Source: Pseudomonadota bacterium (GTDB lineage Bacteria; Myxococcota_A; Polyangia; Haliangiales; Haliangiaceae). Taken from it: a DNA stretch of 64,000 nt. Both the position numbers and the translations under genes were made by a program. Positions 8,164 to 17,055 of the stretch are shown piece after piece (the first letter of the stretch is position 1; the number at the start of each line of letters is the position of its first letter). The stretch lies in the NCBI GenBank assembly GCA_022360315.1, contig JAKSDA010000614.1, forward strand, positions 1 through 64,000. Direction: 5' to 3'. The notes under the pieces were generated by a model. It did no database searches. It had not been told where the DNA came from and worked only from the letters and a program-made list of their open reading frames with translations.

Positions 8164-8778
8164 GTGGTGCAAGTCATCGGACTCACTGGCGGGATCGCCA
8201 GCGGCAAAAGTACTGTGGCCAGTATGTTGCGCGATCTCGGCGCCCATGTCGTCGATGCCGATCAACTGGCCCACCGCGTGGTCGAGCCGGGTCAGCCAGC
8301 CCTGGCCGAAATCGCCGAACGCTTTGGCCCGGGCGTGCTCACCAAAGGCGGCACCCTCGATCGCAAAAAACTCGGCGCGATCGTATTTGCCGATGCAGAT
8401 GCGCGCCGAGCATTGGAGGCGATCACCCATCCCCGCATCCGTGCGGCCAGCCAGGAGACCATCGCCGGACTCGCCGCCAGAGGAGCAGAGATCATCTTCT
8501 ACGAAGCTGCGCTCATCGTCGAAAAACAACTCCACGAGCAGCCGTGGATGAGTGCTGTCGTCGTGGTCTCGGTACCGCCGCAGACCCAGCTGGACCGGCT
8601 CCTGGCCCGGGAAACCATCGGCGAGGACGAGGCCCGGGCACGCATTGCCGCACAACGACCGCTCGCCGACAAAATCGCAGTAGCCGCTCACGTCATCGAC
8701 AATTCGCGCTCGCTCGATGAGACCCGAGCCCAGGTGCGCGAGCTATGGGATACCCTGCGAGAGGCGCAACCGTCATGA
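8164..8778 (+). CDS. coaE: Dephospho-CoA kinase
   Basis: The 204-aa product catalyses the last step of coenzyme A synthesis, phosphorylating the 3'-hydroxyl of dephospho-CoA. The P-loop GLTGGIASGKST sits at the N-terminus, followed by VVDADQLAHRVV and the CoaE-typical THPRI. The frame has two adjacent GTG starts (8164 and 8167) and overlaps the next gene by four bases (ATGA), so the two are probably translationally coupled. Length is normal for the family. Confidence 0.93.
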   Translation: MVQVIGLTGGIASGKSTVASMLRDLGAHVVDADQLAHRVVEPGQPALAEIAERFGPGVLTKGGTLDRKKLGAIVFADADARRALEAITHPRIRAASQETIAGLAARGAEIIFYEAALIVEKQLHEQPWMSAVVVVSVPPQTQLDRLLARETIGEDEARARIAAQRPLADKIAVAAHVIDNSRSLDETRAQVRELWDTLREAQPS

Positions 8779-9953
8779 GCAAAGCCGATCAGCCGGACCA
8801 TAACCGGGCCGGGAGTGAATCCATCGAAACCAGCGTGGCCGACCTGCAGCTGCCGGAAACCGTGCTTGTTACCGGCTTTCCGGGCTTCATCGCGCGTCGC
8901 CTGGTAGCCAAGATACTGGCCTCGGATACCATCGCTCGAGTCTACCTCGTATGCCAACCCGGCCCCGCCGAACAGGCCCGCGAGTTTCTCGCCGGGTTAC
9001 CCGGACAACACGGCGAGCGCGCCGAGCTCGTGATCGGTGACGCCGCCGATATGGATCTGGGTCTGGCCGGGAGCGAATACTGCAATCTGGCCGGTGAAGT
9101 GACCACCATCCATCACCTGTCCGGCAGCGAGCCCGCCGTCAGCGATCGCCACCTCGCGCGCCGTCTCGACGTCGGGGGAACCCGGGGCATTATCGAGCTG
9201 GCCGAGGGATGCACCGGCCTGCGCCGCCTCTGCCACTGGTCCACTGCAGCGGTGTCGGGCAAGCGCAAGGGCATCATCCTCGAAGAAGAACTCGATGAGG
9301 GCCAGTCGTTCCACAGCATCCACGAGGAAACCAAGTTTCAGGCCGAGAAACTGGCCCAATTTGCCGGACGGCGTCTGCCGGTGACAGTTTTTCGACCCGG
9401 CATCGTGATCGGCGACAGCAAGTCCGGCGAGTTCGACAAGCTCGATGGGCCCCATTATTTGATGTTTCTCATCGCCACCAACCCCACCCAGGTCAGTCTG
9501 CCGCTGCCCGGCCGCGGCTCGCGGCCGCTCAACCTGACGCCGGTCGACTACGTCGTGGACGCCGCATACGCACTGTCGCGCGACGAGCGCGCAGCAGGCA
9601 AAACATTCCACCTCACCGACCCAAATCCGCTATCAGCCCGACGCATCTACGAGCTCGTGGCCGAGCACTCGCACACCAAACCACCGCGCGGATACATTCC
9701 AGGACGGATCACCCGCAGCTTGCTCCGGGTGCCAGGCCTGGAAGACTTGGCTCGCGGCCCCTTATCATTTCTGGACGCGCTCGACCACCACGCAGTCTAC
9801 AACTGTCGCCTGACCCAGGAACTCCTCGCCGACTCGGGCTTGCGCTGCCCCCCATTCGATTCCTACGTCGACAAAATCATCCACCGCATCCGCGAACTGC
9901 AGGAAATCCAGCAGCAACCGAGCGAAGACGACGATTACGATGCACTCGACTAG
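8775..9953 (+). CDS. Extended SDR / thioester-reductase-like NAD(P) protein with altered active site
   Basis: This 392-aa protein resembles the NAD_binding_4 (fatty acyl-CoA reductase-like) extended SDRs. It has the nucleotide motif VTGFPGFIA near residue 33, WSTAAVSG, and RPGIVIGDSKSGE after the catalytic region. The catalytic Tyr-x3-Lys motif is replaced by HEETK (H183, K187), so the general acid-base tyrosine is missing. It ends in an acidic tail (PSEDDDYDALD). The ATG overlaps the coaE stop. The substrate is unknown; with the tyrosine lost it may bind cofactor without normal reductase activity, or use another residue. Confidence 0.75.
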   Translation: MSKADQPDHNRAGSESIETSVADLQLPETVLVTGFPGFIARRLVAKILASDTIARVYLVCQPGPAEQAREFLAGLPGQHGERAELVIGDAADMDLGLAGSEYCNLAGEVTTIHHLSGSEPAVSDRHLARRLDVGGTRGIIELAEGCTGLRRLCHWSTAAVSGKRKGIILEEELDEGQSFHSIHEETKFQAEKLAQFAGRRLPVTVFRPGIVIGDSKSGEFDKLDGPHYLMFLIATNPTQVSLPLPGRGSRPLNLTPVDYVVDAAYALSRDERAAGKTFHLTDPNPLSARRIYELVAEHSHTKPPRGYIPGRITRSLLRVPGLEDLARGPLSFLDALDHHAVYNCRLTQELLADSGLRCPPFDSYVDKIIHRIRELQEIQQQPSEDDDYDALD

Positions 9954-10116
9954 TCAAATTGGTCGATCGATTGGGCCAATCGGCGATTCCTATTCTGACA
10001 ATGCCGTGATGAGAGTTTTGCGTTCTGGCGATGCCCTGGTGAGAAATGCGGGATAGATGGCTGGAGTGTTGCTGCGATGCGAGTACTCTATGCTCTGAAT
10101 TCCTCTGGACTGAAAT

Positions 10117-11964
10117 GTGAGACAGGGATACTCACATTGGCGTGTGGGCTTCGCTGGCACCGCGTTCATGGTCGTCTCGGTGATTTCGTGCGGCGGTAGA
10201 GAATCTGGACTGCGCGATCCCGAGCCAGCGCCGCCGCCGTTTCCCAGCGATTTCCAGCCGCTGCCGCCGCTTTCCGAGCCCTTGCCGCCTCCTGCGGACA
10301 AGCCGGGCCTAGCCTATCTGAGGAGAATTCATACCTATCTCGCCAAGCCCTGGGCGACGTTTCTCGAAAACTGCCGCCTGCGCCTGCCGCCCGGTCACGC
10401 ACTCAACGACAGCCTTCTCGCGACTCGCATCTCGCTTGCCATCGGTCGAGACGGCAGTCTGCAAGCGGCCAAATTCACCCTACAGAGTGGCGAACGCGAT
10501 TTTGACCAGGCCGCTCTCGAGATCGTGCGAGACGCTGCGCCATTTCCCGAGCCACCGAGAGAATTTATCTCGGACGATGAAAATGTGTATATCGAGTGGT
10601 TTTTCGCCCGCGATCGTCGCCAGGCCGGAGTTGCCACGGCCGAGCTCCGCCGGATCGAGTGGGAGGCGCGCCGTGCTGTACCAAAATTTCTGGCTGCCGG
10701 CGACGTATCCACCGCGGCCCGGCGCCTGGCCAGAGATCTATCCAATGGCGTGGCCGGCAAGAGTGAACTCTATCTCGAGCTCGGTCGCGCCATTGCCGTT
10801 GCTGCGATTCGCGAGGCCTTGCGCGACCGGGACATCGGCACGCAGCGGATGGGAGTTGTGGCGGCGACTGTGGCCAGGGTTCTGGCTGCGGCGCCCGAGC
10901 TGCGTCAGATCATTCAGAGTTCGGTCGACGTCGCGCTGCGCGGCGAGGCCATCGCGGCGATCGGCGCGATCGGGGATCAAGGGGCCGGACCGTTGCTCGT
11001 CGAGATCATGGAGACAGCCAAGGGCAGTGGGGTTGGCGGCAGTGCCGACAACAGCGCGGCTGCGGCCAGGGCGCTGGCCGCCATCGGCAAGCGAGACATC
11101 GCCGAGGCGACTGTACTGGGCTGGCTCGAGGCGCCGGACCGCGAGTCGAAGTGGGCCGCGCTGGTGGTCATGGCGGAATTTTCCGTGCCCGCGGCCGTAC
11201 CCATTCTGGCTGGCTTTATCGCCGATTCGTCCCAGCCCCGGCCGGTGAGGATCGCGTCGTGCGTGGCCCTGGGCACGAGCACGACAATCCAGGCGGCGAG
11301 TCGGGCGATGAAGGGTCTGCGCCGCGGCTTTTCCGAGTCGGATGCCGGAGTGCGCGCGGCCTGTGTCAGGGGTGTGGTCGCGGCAGCACAGGGCCGAGTT
11401 CGCAGCCGCATGACCTATTGGTCTGCCGTCGAGCTGATGAAGACCGATCGAGACGAGCGCGTTCGCGCTGCCGCGGTACTGGCCGCAGCGTACCTCGAGC
11501 CGGCCCGATTTTACAAGGAGCTGTACATTCTGCGCCGCGAAAAGAGCAAGCTGGTTCTCGCTGCACTGGCTCGATCTCTAGCTGTGGCTCACGGCGCGGA
11601 GGCGGTCAAGTTGCTCGTCCGGCTGAGCAGAGACGACGATCCGACAGTGCGTCGCTACGCGGCGGCATCTCTTCTCGAGCGCAAAGAAGCCTGGGCACAG
11701 GATGCCCTTGCCCAGCTAGTCATCGCCAGCGATCCCGAAGTTCGACTCGCCGCGGTCCGAGTTGTCGATGACGCGACAGCACTAGCCGCATTTCTCGACG
11801 ATCCGTCACCGGTGGTGCGCAGCGCCGCGTTCGGTTCGATCGTCCGGGTACGCGGCCGGCTCGCGACCCTGCCGCAGCTCGCCAATATGATCAGCGAATC
11901 CACGCCGGGCAGTGCTGTTCGCCCGCTTTGGGCCATGAACTGGCTCAATCCGCGGGGACAGTAG
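10117..11964 (+). CDS. Lipoprotein with TonB-C-like segment and HEAT repeats
   Basis: The GTG start gives 615 aa with a lipoprotein signal (FMVVSVISC, then GG) and a proline-rich linker (PEPAPPPFPSDFQPLPPLSE). A TonB C-terminal-like stretch follows (RISLAIGRDGSLQAAKFTLQ, FDQAALEIVRDAAPFPEPP). The rest is a long array of HEAT/PBS-lyase-like helical repeats (VDVALRGEAIAAIGAIGDQG, PTVRRYAAASLLERKEAWAQ). The order lipobox, Pro-rich spacer, TonB-C-like domain, HEAT solenoid suggests an envelope scaffold rather than an energy transducer, because the usual TonB membrane anchor is replaced by a lipid. The function is unknown. Confidence 0.75.
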   Translation: MRQGYSHWRVGFAGTAFMVVSVISCGGRESGLRDPEPAPPPFPSDFQPLPPLSEPLPPPADKPGLAYLRRIHTYLAKPWATFLENCRLRLPPGHALNDSLLATRISLAIGRDGSLQAAKFTLQSGERDFDQAALEIVRDAAPFPEPPREFISDDENVYIEWFFARDRRQAGVATAELRRIEWEARRAVPKFLAAGDVSTAARRLARDLSNGVAGKSELYLELGRAIAVAAIREALRDRDIGTQRMGVVAATVARVLAAAPELRQIIQSSVDVALRGEAIAAIGAIGDQGAGPLLVEIMETAKGSGVGGSADNSAAAARALAAIGKRDIAEATVLGWLEAPDRESKWAALVVMAEFSVPAAVPILAGFIADSSQPRPVRIASCVALGTSTTIQAASRAMKGLRRGFSESDAGVRAACVRGVVAAAQGRVRSRMTYWSAVELMKTDRDERVRAAAVLAAAYLEPARFYKELYILRREKSKLVLAALARSLAVAHGAEAVKLLVRLSRDDDPTVRRYAAASLLERKEAWAQDALAQLVIASDPEVRLAAVRVVDDATALAAFLDDPSPVVRSAAFGSIVRVRGRLATLPQLANMISESTPGSAVRPLWAMNWLNPRGQ

Positions 11965-11989
11965 AATCTTGTCAAGGCGATGTTAGATG

Positions 11990-12015
11990 CTAGGGTGAGC
12001 TCGGGTGCGCCCTAG
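11990..12015. terminator. Bidirectional intrinsic terminator
   Basis: CTAGGG (11990-11995) pairs with CCCTAG (12010-12015), followed on the plus strand by TTATTTTGGGTTTTT. It lies between the convergent HEAT-lipoprotein and hybrid-kinase genes. Confidence 0.55.
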
Positions 12016-12035
12016 TTATTTTGGGTTTTTGAGGG

Positions 12036-14183
12036 TCAAAACGAGCTTCCAGAGGCTCGCGACCCCAACAACTGGCGGACCTGAGACAGCAATTCTGCCG
12101 GCGAAAACGGTTTGGGCAGAAACGCCATTGCCGGATCGGTCCGCATACTCGGTGTCAGCTCATCTCTCATATAACCCGAAGTCAACAGCACGCGAAGTCG
12201 GGGCAGCCGCTTTCGCAACCGCTGACTGAGTTCGACGCCGCTCAGCCCGGGAAGCACCACGTCGGTCGCCAATAGCGCCAGATCCGTGCCGATCTCTTCG
12301 GCCAGTGACAGGGCCTCTTCGGCGGTACGCGCCTCGATCACGGTGAAACCGACACGGGCCAGAATACGAGATACCGTTCGCAAGATGGCCGGTTGATCCT
12401 CGACAATCAGAGCTGTCTGCCCCCTGGCCAGGAGCGACAACAACGGCGCCTCGGCTCGGCTAGTCCGAGCTATCGACCCGGCCGGCGCGAGCCCGGCCGA
12501 ATCGGCAGAGTCCGCGGATTCTGTGGCGATCGGCATCATGACCTCGAACCGGGTTCCCAAGCCAACCTCGCTGCGCACCCGGATGTCGCCGCCAGCTTGT
12601 TTGACAATGCCGTAGCAAGTAGCCAGACCGAGGCCAGTACCCTGTTCTCCCTTGGTACTGAAAAACGGCTCGAAAATGTGCGGAAGGTCCTGTGGCGCAA
12701 TGCCAACCCCACTATCTCCCACGGTAATTCGCGCATACTCGCCGGCGCCGGCCCGATCCCGGCCCATCGAAGAAGGTTCCGGCCCCATCGAATGGTCGGC
12801 CGCGCGGTCGCTCCGCTCTGTATGAACCCCGCTTCGCATTCCCGGCTGGGGCATCCGACCCACTTCCACGGTCAAGGTGCCACCACCGGGCATGGCGTCG
12901 CGGGCGTTCACCGCCAGATTGATGATGAGCTGATCGAAGCGACCGGGGTCGCACATCACGTGAAGGGGCCGGGTCGACCGGACCAGCACCAGCTCGATGG
13001 TCTCACCAAGGGTTCGGCGCAAGACTCTGTCGATATTGGTCAGTGATTCATTGACCTCGATCCGCCTGGGCTCGAACGGATGACGGCGGGCAAACGAGAG
13101 CAGCTGATGGGTAAGCTGCGATGCACTCTCGGTCGCTCGCAGGACTTCCGCCAGGTCCTCCCGACGCGGGTCACCCGCCGCCAGATCGTCGTAGACGAAC
13201 CGGGTGAAGCTGATCATGGACGTGAGCAGATTGTTGAAGTCATGCGCAACGCCCCCGGCAAGGCGACCGATGGCCTCCATCTTCTGCGCCTCGACGAGCT
13301 GCTCTCGCGACTCTTCGAGTTTCGATTGGGCGTCGCGCAACGCCAGGTCGGCCAGTCTCAGCTCGGTGATGTCCTCGTGGGCAATCACTGCATACGATTG
13401 ACCAGCATCGCGAAATCTGGTCGCTCTGGCCACGAACCAGCGTTTTTGCTCGGGCTCGTTGCAGGTGTAGTCGAAGGTGAATTCCGGCAGGTCGCCGCAC
13501 ATGACGCGCTCGACTCCCTCGGCCATCGACGCCTCGTCTTCGCATTGGGTCAGCTCATTGGCCGAGAAATACGACGATCCGACATAGTAGCCCGGGTGGG
13601 TCGATCCATTTCGGTCGGCAAATGACCGCCATGCTTGATTGACCGCCACGATGGTCATCGATTGGTCGACAATGGCAATATGCGCAGACAGAGCGTCTAA
13701 CGTGTTGCGCAAAAACCGCTCCGACTCGCCAGCCTGGCGGGTTTTTTGGTCGACGAGTTCCTGCAAATCCGCGTTCTGGCCCTGCAACCTGTCGCCATAG
13801 GTTTTGAGTCGGCATAAATTGCGGATGCGCGTGACCAACTCCAGGCGATCGACCGGGCGGATCAAAAAATCCTCGGCACCGACTTCCAGGGCGCGCAATC
13901 GGGTCTGTTTGTCGTTCAGCGCAGTGACCACGACGATCGGTATCGAGCGTGTCTGGGCAGACGCCTTGAGTTGACGGGCGACGTCGATGCCGTCGATCTC
14001 GGGCATCATGAGGTCGAGAACAATGGTATCGATCGGGTACTCGGTGGCCGCACGCAGCGCCTCCGAGCCGTTTGTCGCCTCTCGTACCGCATAGCCCTCT
14101 CTGTGCAGCATCTCTCGCAACAGTTTGCGATTGATCGCCTCGTCGTCGGCGACCAGAATGGTCGATTGTACTTTGTCAGTCAT
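12036..14183 (-). CDS. Hybrid histidine kinase (REC-PAS-HisKA-HATPase-REC)
   Basis: The 715-aa cytoplasmic protein has an N-terminal receiver (D57 in LDLMMP), a PAS domain (about 155-275), a HisKA-type domain with phospho-acceptor H314 in GGVAHDFNNLL, an HATPase (NLAVNARDA, GDSGVGI, GTGLGL) and a C-terminal receiver (D641 in TDVVLPG, KP in FLPKPFSP). In the first receiver the conserved lysine is arginine (R109 in LIRPVD). Residues about 443-475, between the N-box strand and GDSGVGI, are encoded by dispersed-repeat copy C and are extra to the fold. Its start overlaps the upstream single receiver (ATGA), so the three genes form a phosphorelay operon. Confidence 0.9.
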   Translation of the reverse strand: MTDKVQSTILVADDEAINRKLLREMLHREGYAVREATNGSEALRAATEYPIDTIVLDLMMPEIDGIDVARQLKASAQTRSIPIVVVTALNDKQTRLRALEVGAEDFLIRPVDRLELVTRIRNLCRLKTYGDRLQGQNADLQELVDQKTRQAGESERFLRNTLDALSAHIAIVDQSMTIVAVNQAWRSFADRNGSTHPGYYVGSSYFSANELTQCEDEASMAEGVERVMCGDLPEFTFDYTCNEPEQKRWFVARATRFRDAGQSYAVIAHEDITELRLADLALRDAQSKLEESREQLVEAQKMEAIGRLAGGVAHDFNNLLTSMISFTRFVYDDLAAGDPRREDLAEVLRATESASQLTHQLLSFARRHPFEPRRIEVNESLTNIDRVLRRTLGETIELVLVRSTRPLHVMCDPGRFDQLIINLAVNARDAMPGGGTLTVEVGRMPQPGMRSGVHTERSDRAADHSMGPEPSSMGRDRAGAGEYARITVGDSGVGIAPQDLPHIFEPFFSTKGEQGTGLGLATCYGIVKQAGGDIRVRSEVGLGTRFEVMMPIATESADSADSAGLAPAGSIARTSRAEAPLLSLLARGQTALIVEDQPAILRTVSRILARVGFTVIEARTAEEALSLAEEIGTDLALLATDVVLPGLSGVELSQRLRKRLPRLRVLLTSGYMRDELTPSMRTDPAMAFLPKPFSPAELLSQVRQLLGSRASGSSF
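12795..12862 (+). repeat. Dispersed ~70-bp repeat, copy C (inside a coding region)
   Basis: GTCGGCCGCGCGGTCGCTCC, then ATGAACCCCGCTTCGCATTC, closely match copies B and D. It lies in frame in the hybrid-kinase gene and encodes part of a surface loop in the HATPase domain (GMRSGVHTERSDRAAD). Confidence 0.75.
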
Positions 14184-14551
14184 CGCGTCCCCCCCAGGAC
14201 ACCGCGAACAATAGCTTGGAATTCTCTGTATTGAATTGGTTTGGCGATGTACCGCTCACAGCCGGCAGCGAGGATTCTCTGCTCGTCGCCCTGCATGGCG
14301 TAGGCTGTGACCGCGATGATCGGAATCGCCTGAGTTGCCGGATCTGCGCGCAAGATGCGGATAGCGGCCAGGCCGTCCATGCCGGGCAACTGAATGTCCA
14401 TGATGATCAGCTCGGGACGTTTTGCCCGCGCACACGCGATACCGGCGTCGGCACTGGACGCCTCCAGGACCTGGTACCCGTCGAGGCGCAATAGATCGCG
14501 GACCAGCTTCCGGTTGGCTGCATGGTCCTCGACGACGAGAATATGGGTCAC
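14180..14551 (-). CDS. Single-domain response regulator
   Basis: The 123-aa stand-alone receiver has acidic residues E8/D9, phospho-acceptor D52 in IMDIQLPGMDG, T82 in AVTAYAM and K104 in YIAKPI. It resembles DivK/CheY-type shuttles. It is sandwiched, with 4-base overlaps on both sides, between a membrane sensor kinase (14548-17055) and a hybrid kinase (12036-14183), so it is the likely phosphate carrier between them. It has no DNA-binding output. Confidence 0.92.
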   Translation of the reverse strand: MTHILVVEDHAANRKLVRDLLRLDGYQVLEASSADAGIACARAKRPELIIMDIQLPGMDGLAAIRILRADPATQAIPIIAVTAYAMQGDEQRILAAGCERYIAKPIQYREFQAIVRGVLGGTR

Positions 14552-17055
14552 CGGGTCGGCTCCTCACCGGGACCCTGGGCAGTTCCACGCTCAACCATTT
14601 CCGGCCCGGATGTCTCTCGCCCGGACATCTCTCGCCCAGGCACGCCCAGGTCAGCCGATGGCTGTGACCCGGCCTCGCCCACTGCCGTCCAGTGGTCGTG
14701 GTCACTCTCGTCCGATGGCAGGGCGTGGCGAGGAATGCGTACCGTAAACCGACTTCCCTTGCCGACCTCGCTGGCCAGCTCGATCGTTCCGCCATGGAGT
14801 TCGGTGAGCTGTTTGACCAGAGCGAGACCGAGACCGGTGCCCTCGTAACTGCGCGCGGCAGAACTATCGAGTTGCGAGAAAGGCCGGAATAGCTTGTCGC
14901 GATCCCTTTCGGATATGCCGATTCCGGTATCGATGACCGAAAACTCGATGTTCTCCCCCGCCCGGTCCGGGCAGCTGCGACACTCGAGCCGTACGTCACC
15001 GCCCGTCGGCGTGAACTTTACCGCATTGGACAGCAAATTGTAGAGAATTTGCCGGATCTTGCGACCATCGGCTCGAAACGAGCCAATCGATTCGTCTATC
15101 TGGCTGGATAAGCGTACCCCCGCCGAAGCAGCCTTTTCCTTGACGATTGTCAGGGCACCGTAACAGACAACTGCGACATCGACGTCCTCGACAGTGAGGT
15201 CCATACGGCCGGCTTCGACCTTGGACAGGTCCAGGATATCGTTGATCAGCGACAGGAGATGGTGTCCACTGGTGAAGATCTCCCCGGCATAATCGGCCTG
15301 CTGCTCGTCGAGTGGCCCGACTGCTCCGTCTCTGAGCATCTCGGAAAATCCGATAATGGCGTTGAGCGGAGTGCGCAGCTCGTGCGACATCGTGGCCAGA
15401 AACTCGGACTTCATGCGATTGGCGCGCTCGAGCTCGCGGTTTTTTTTGGCGATCTCGCGCGCGGTTGCGTCGAGCTCGTTGGCCAGTTTGACGACCTGGA
15501 GATACTGTTTGTGATTGTGCAGGGCAATTGCCACCTGACTGGCCACGCGCTCGATGAACTCGCGCTCACGCGGTGTGAACGGACGGAGCGCAGCGAGGGT
15601 CAGCACGCCGAGTAGTTGCCCCTGAAAGGCGGTCGGGATGACCAGGATGTCCACAGCTTGCACAGCCCCGATTTCGGTCTGCAATTCGGAGGAGCGAATG
15701 GACAGCGGCTCCCGATTTGCCGCCACCTGTCCAACAGGCCCCTGTCCGAGCTCGAAATCGCGGCGATACGATCCGGGCATGCTGTTACTGGCAGCCAGTT
15801 CGAGCAGGTCAGTCGACTCGTCGTATACGTGCGCGGTGCAGTGGCGGAACTCGTGGTGACGAGCCAGGATGTTCAACACCTCTTGCAGCAATGTCGGCAA
15901 TTGCTCGCAGCGGTTGAACACCGCCATGATCTCGCTCTCACTGCGGTTGAAGCGGGCCGTCGCCTCGAGCTCTCGGCTTTTCTCCGCCATGGCCCGGGCC
16001 GCTCTTTGTCGCGCTGAAATGTCCCGGACAATGCCGGTGAACAGTCTCCGATCTTCCAGCAGAGTCTCGCTCACCGCGAGTTCGGCGGGAAATAACGTGC
16101 CGTCTCGGCGCTTGCCCTCGACCTCCCGACCCACGCCGATGATCGAGGCCTTGCCGGTTTCGAGATAGGCCGTGATGTAGCTGTCGTGGCGGCGGTGGTG
16201 GAACTCCGGCATCAACATGCTCACATTGTTGCCAATGACCTCGGCGGCTTCATAGCCGAAGATGGTCTCGGCAGCTCGGTTGAACGATTCGACAATCCCA
16301 GTCTGGTCGATGGTAATGATGCCGTCGACCACATTGTCCAGGACCGCACGGCTCCTGGCCGCTGCTTCAGCTGTGGCGCGACTGACGTTGCCCTCGATGA
16401 GTTGACGTTCGCGGCCACGAGCGAGAACGGCCAGAGTGAGGCCCAAAACAATGGTGGCAGCAATCGCGGCCAGGTGGGCGCGCACGTCGCGGGTATAGAG
16501 TTCTTCCGCATGCCGCTTCAACTCGGCGACTACATGATGAGAAGGCTCCAGCGCCTCGCGAGCACGGTTGCTGAACTCGTTGAGAGCACCTGTTATATCC
16601 CGTCCATTCGAGATTTTCGATCGGATGGTTGGACCGACCTGTTGCAACTTTCTGAAGGCGATCGAAAACTCGCGCAGAGCGGCCGCCGCTTTCGGACTGC
16701 GGGCCGGGCGGATCGCCACAATCGGTACTATGTCGGGGAGGATGATGTCGAGGTCACTGCCGTGTTCGTATTCGTGCAGCTCACCGCCATCGAGCAAGAC
16801 AGCAGTTGTCGCCTCGATCAGATCTGCTGTCTTTGCGATCGCCTCGGTCGAGATGTTCGGATCGAGAGTTTCCCGGGCAAAACGCCCGACCAGCGCATGA
16901 TGGCGGCTGGCCAGATCCACTTCGATCTCCAGGCTGCGTCCCTCGGCCCGACCCGATATCCCATGCATCAAGAGGGCGACGATCGGGAGCAGGGCGAGAC
17001 ACGGCGCCAGCAAGGCGATCAGACTTCCCCGGGGCTTACGCGTTTTTTGTTTCAC
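14548..17055 (-). CDS. Membrane sensor histidine kinase with PAS and GAF domains
   Basis: The GTG at 17053-17055 has AGGAGGG just upstream, giving about 835 aa. The order is TM1 (LIALLAPCLALLPIVALLM), a periplasmic helical sensor of about 170 aa, TM2 (AAIATIVLGLTLAVLA within HLAAIAATIV), PAS with VDGIITIDQTG, GAF-like (QAVDILVIPTAFQGQLLGV), HisKA with H558 in MSHELRTPLN, and HATPase (NAVKFTPTGG, DTGIGIS, GTGLGLALV). The short C-terminal tail is repetitive (GREMSGRETSGPEM). It is the first gene of a three-gene signalling operon. The stimulus is unknown. Upstream in-frame codons lack features and are excluded. Confidence 0.9.
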   Translation of the reverse strand: MKQKTRKPRGSLIALLAPCLALLPIVALLMHGISGRAEGRSLEIEVDLASRHHALVGRFARETLDPNISTEAIAKTADLIEATTAVLLDGGELHEYEHGSDLDIILPDIVPIVAIRPARSPKAAAALREFSIAFRKLQQVGPTIRSKISNGRDITGALNEFSNRAREALEPSHHVVAELKRHAEELYTRDVRAHLAAIAATIVLGLTLAVLARGRERQLIEGNVSRATAEAAARSRAVLDNVVDGIITIDQTGIVESFNRAAETIFGYEAAEVIGNNVSMLMPEFHHRRHDSYITAYLETGKASIIGVGREVEGKRRDGTLFPAELAVSETLLEDRRLFTGIVRDISARQRAARAMAEKSRELEATARFNRSESEIMAVFNRCEQLPTLLQEVLNILARHHEFRHCTAHVYDESTDLLELAASNSMPGSYRRDFELGQGPVGQVAANREPLSIRSSELQTEIGAVQAVDILVIPTAFQGQLLGVLTLAALRPFTPREREFIERVASQVAIALHNHKQYLQVVKLANELDATAREIAKKNRELERANRMKSEFLATMSHELRTPLNAIIGFSEMLRDGAVGPLDEQQADYAGEIFTSGHHLLSLINDILDLSKVEAGRMDLTVEDVDVAVVCYGALTIVKEKAASAGVRLSSQIDESIGSFRADGRKIRQILYNLLSNAVKFTPTGGDVRLECRSCPDRAGENIEFSVIDTGIGISERDRDKLFRPFSQLDSSAARSYEGTGLGLALVKQLTELHGGTIELASEVGKGSRFTVRIPRHALPSDESDHDHWTAVGEAGSQPSADLGVPGREMSGRETSGPEMVERGTAQGPGEEPTR

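Noticed and set aside
9990..10060. Further copy of the dispersed repeat (GTGAGAAATGCG)
   Set aside because: Only about 12 bases agree with the family; too short to call a copy.
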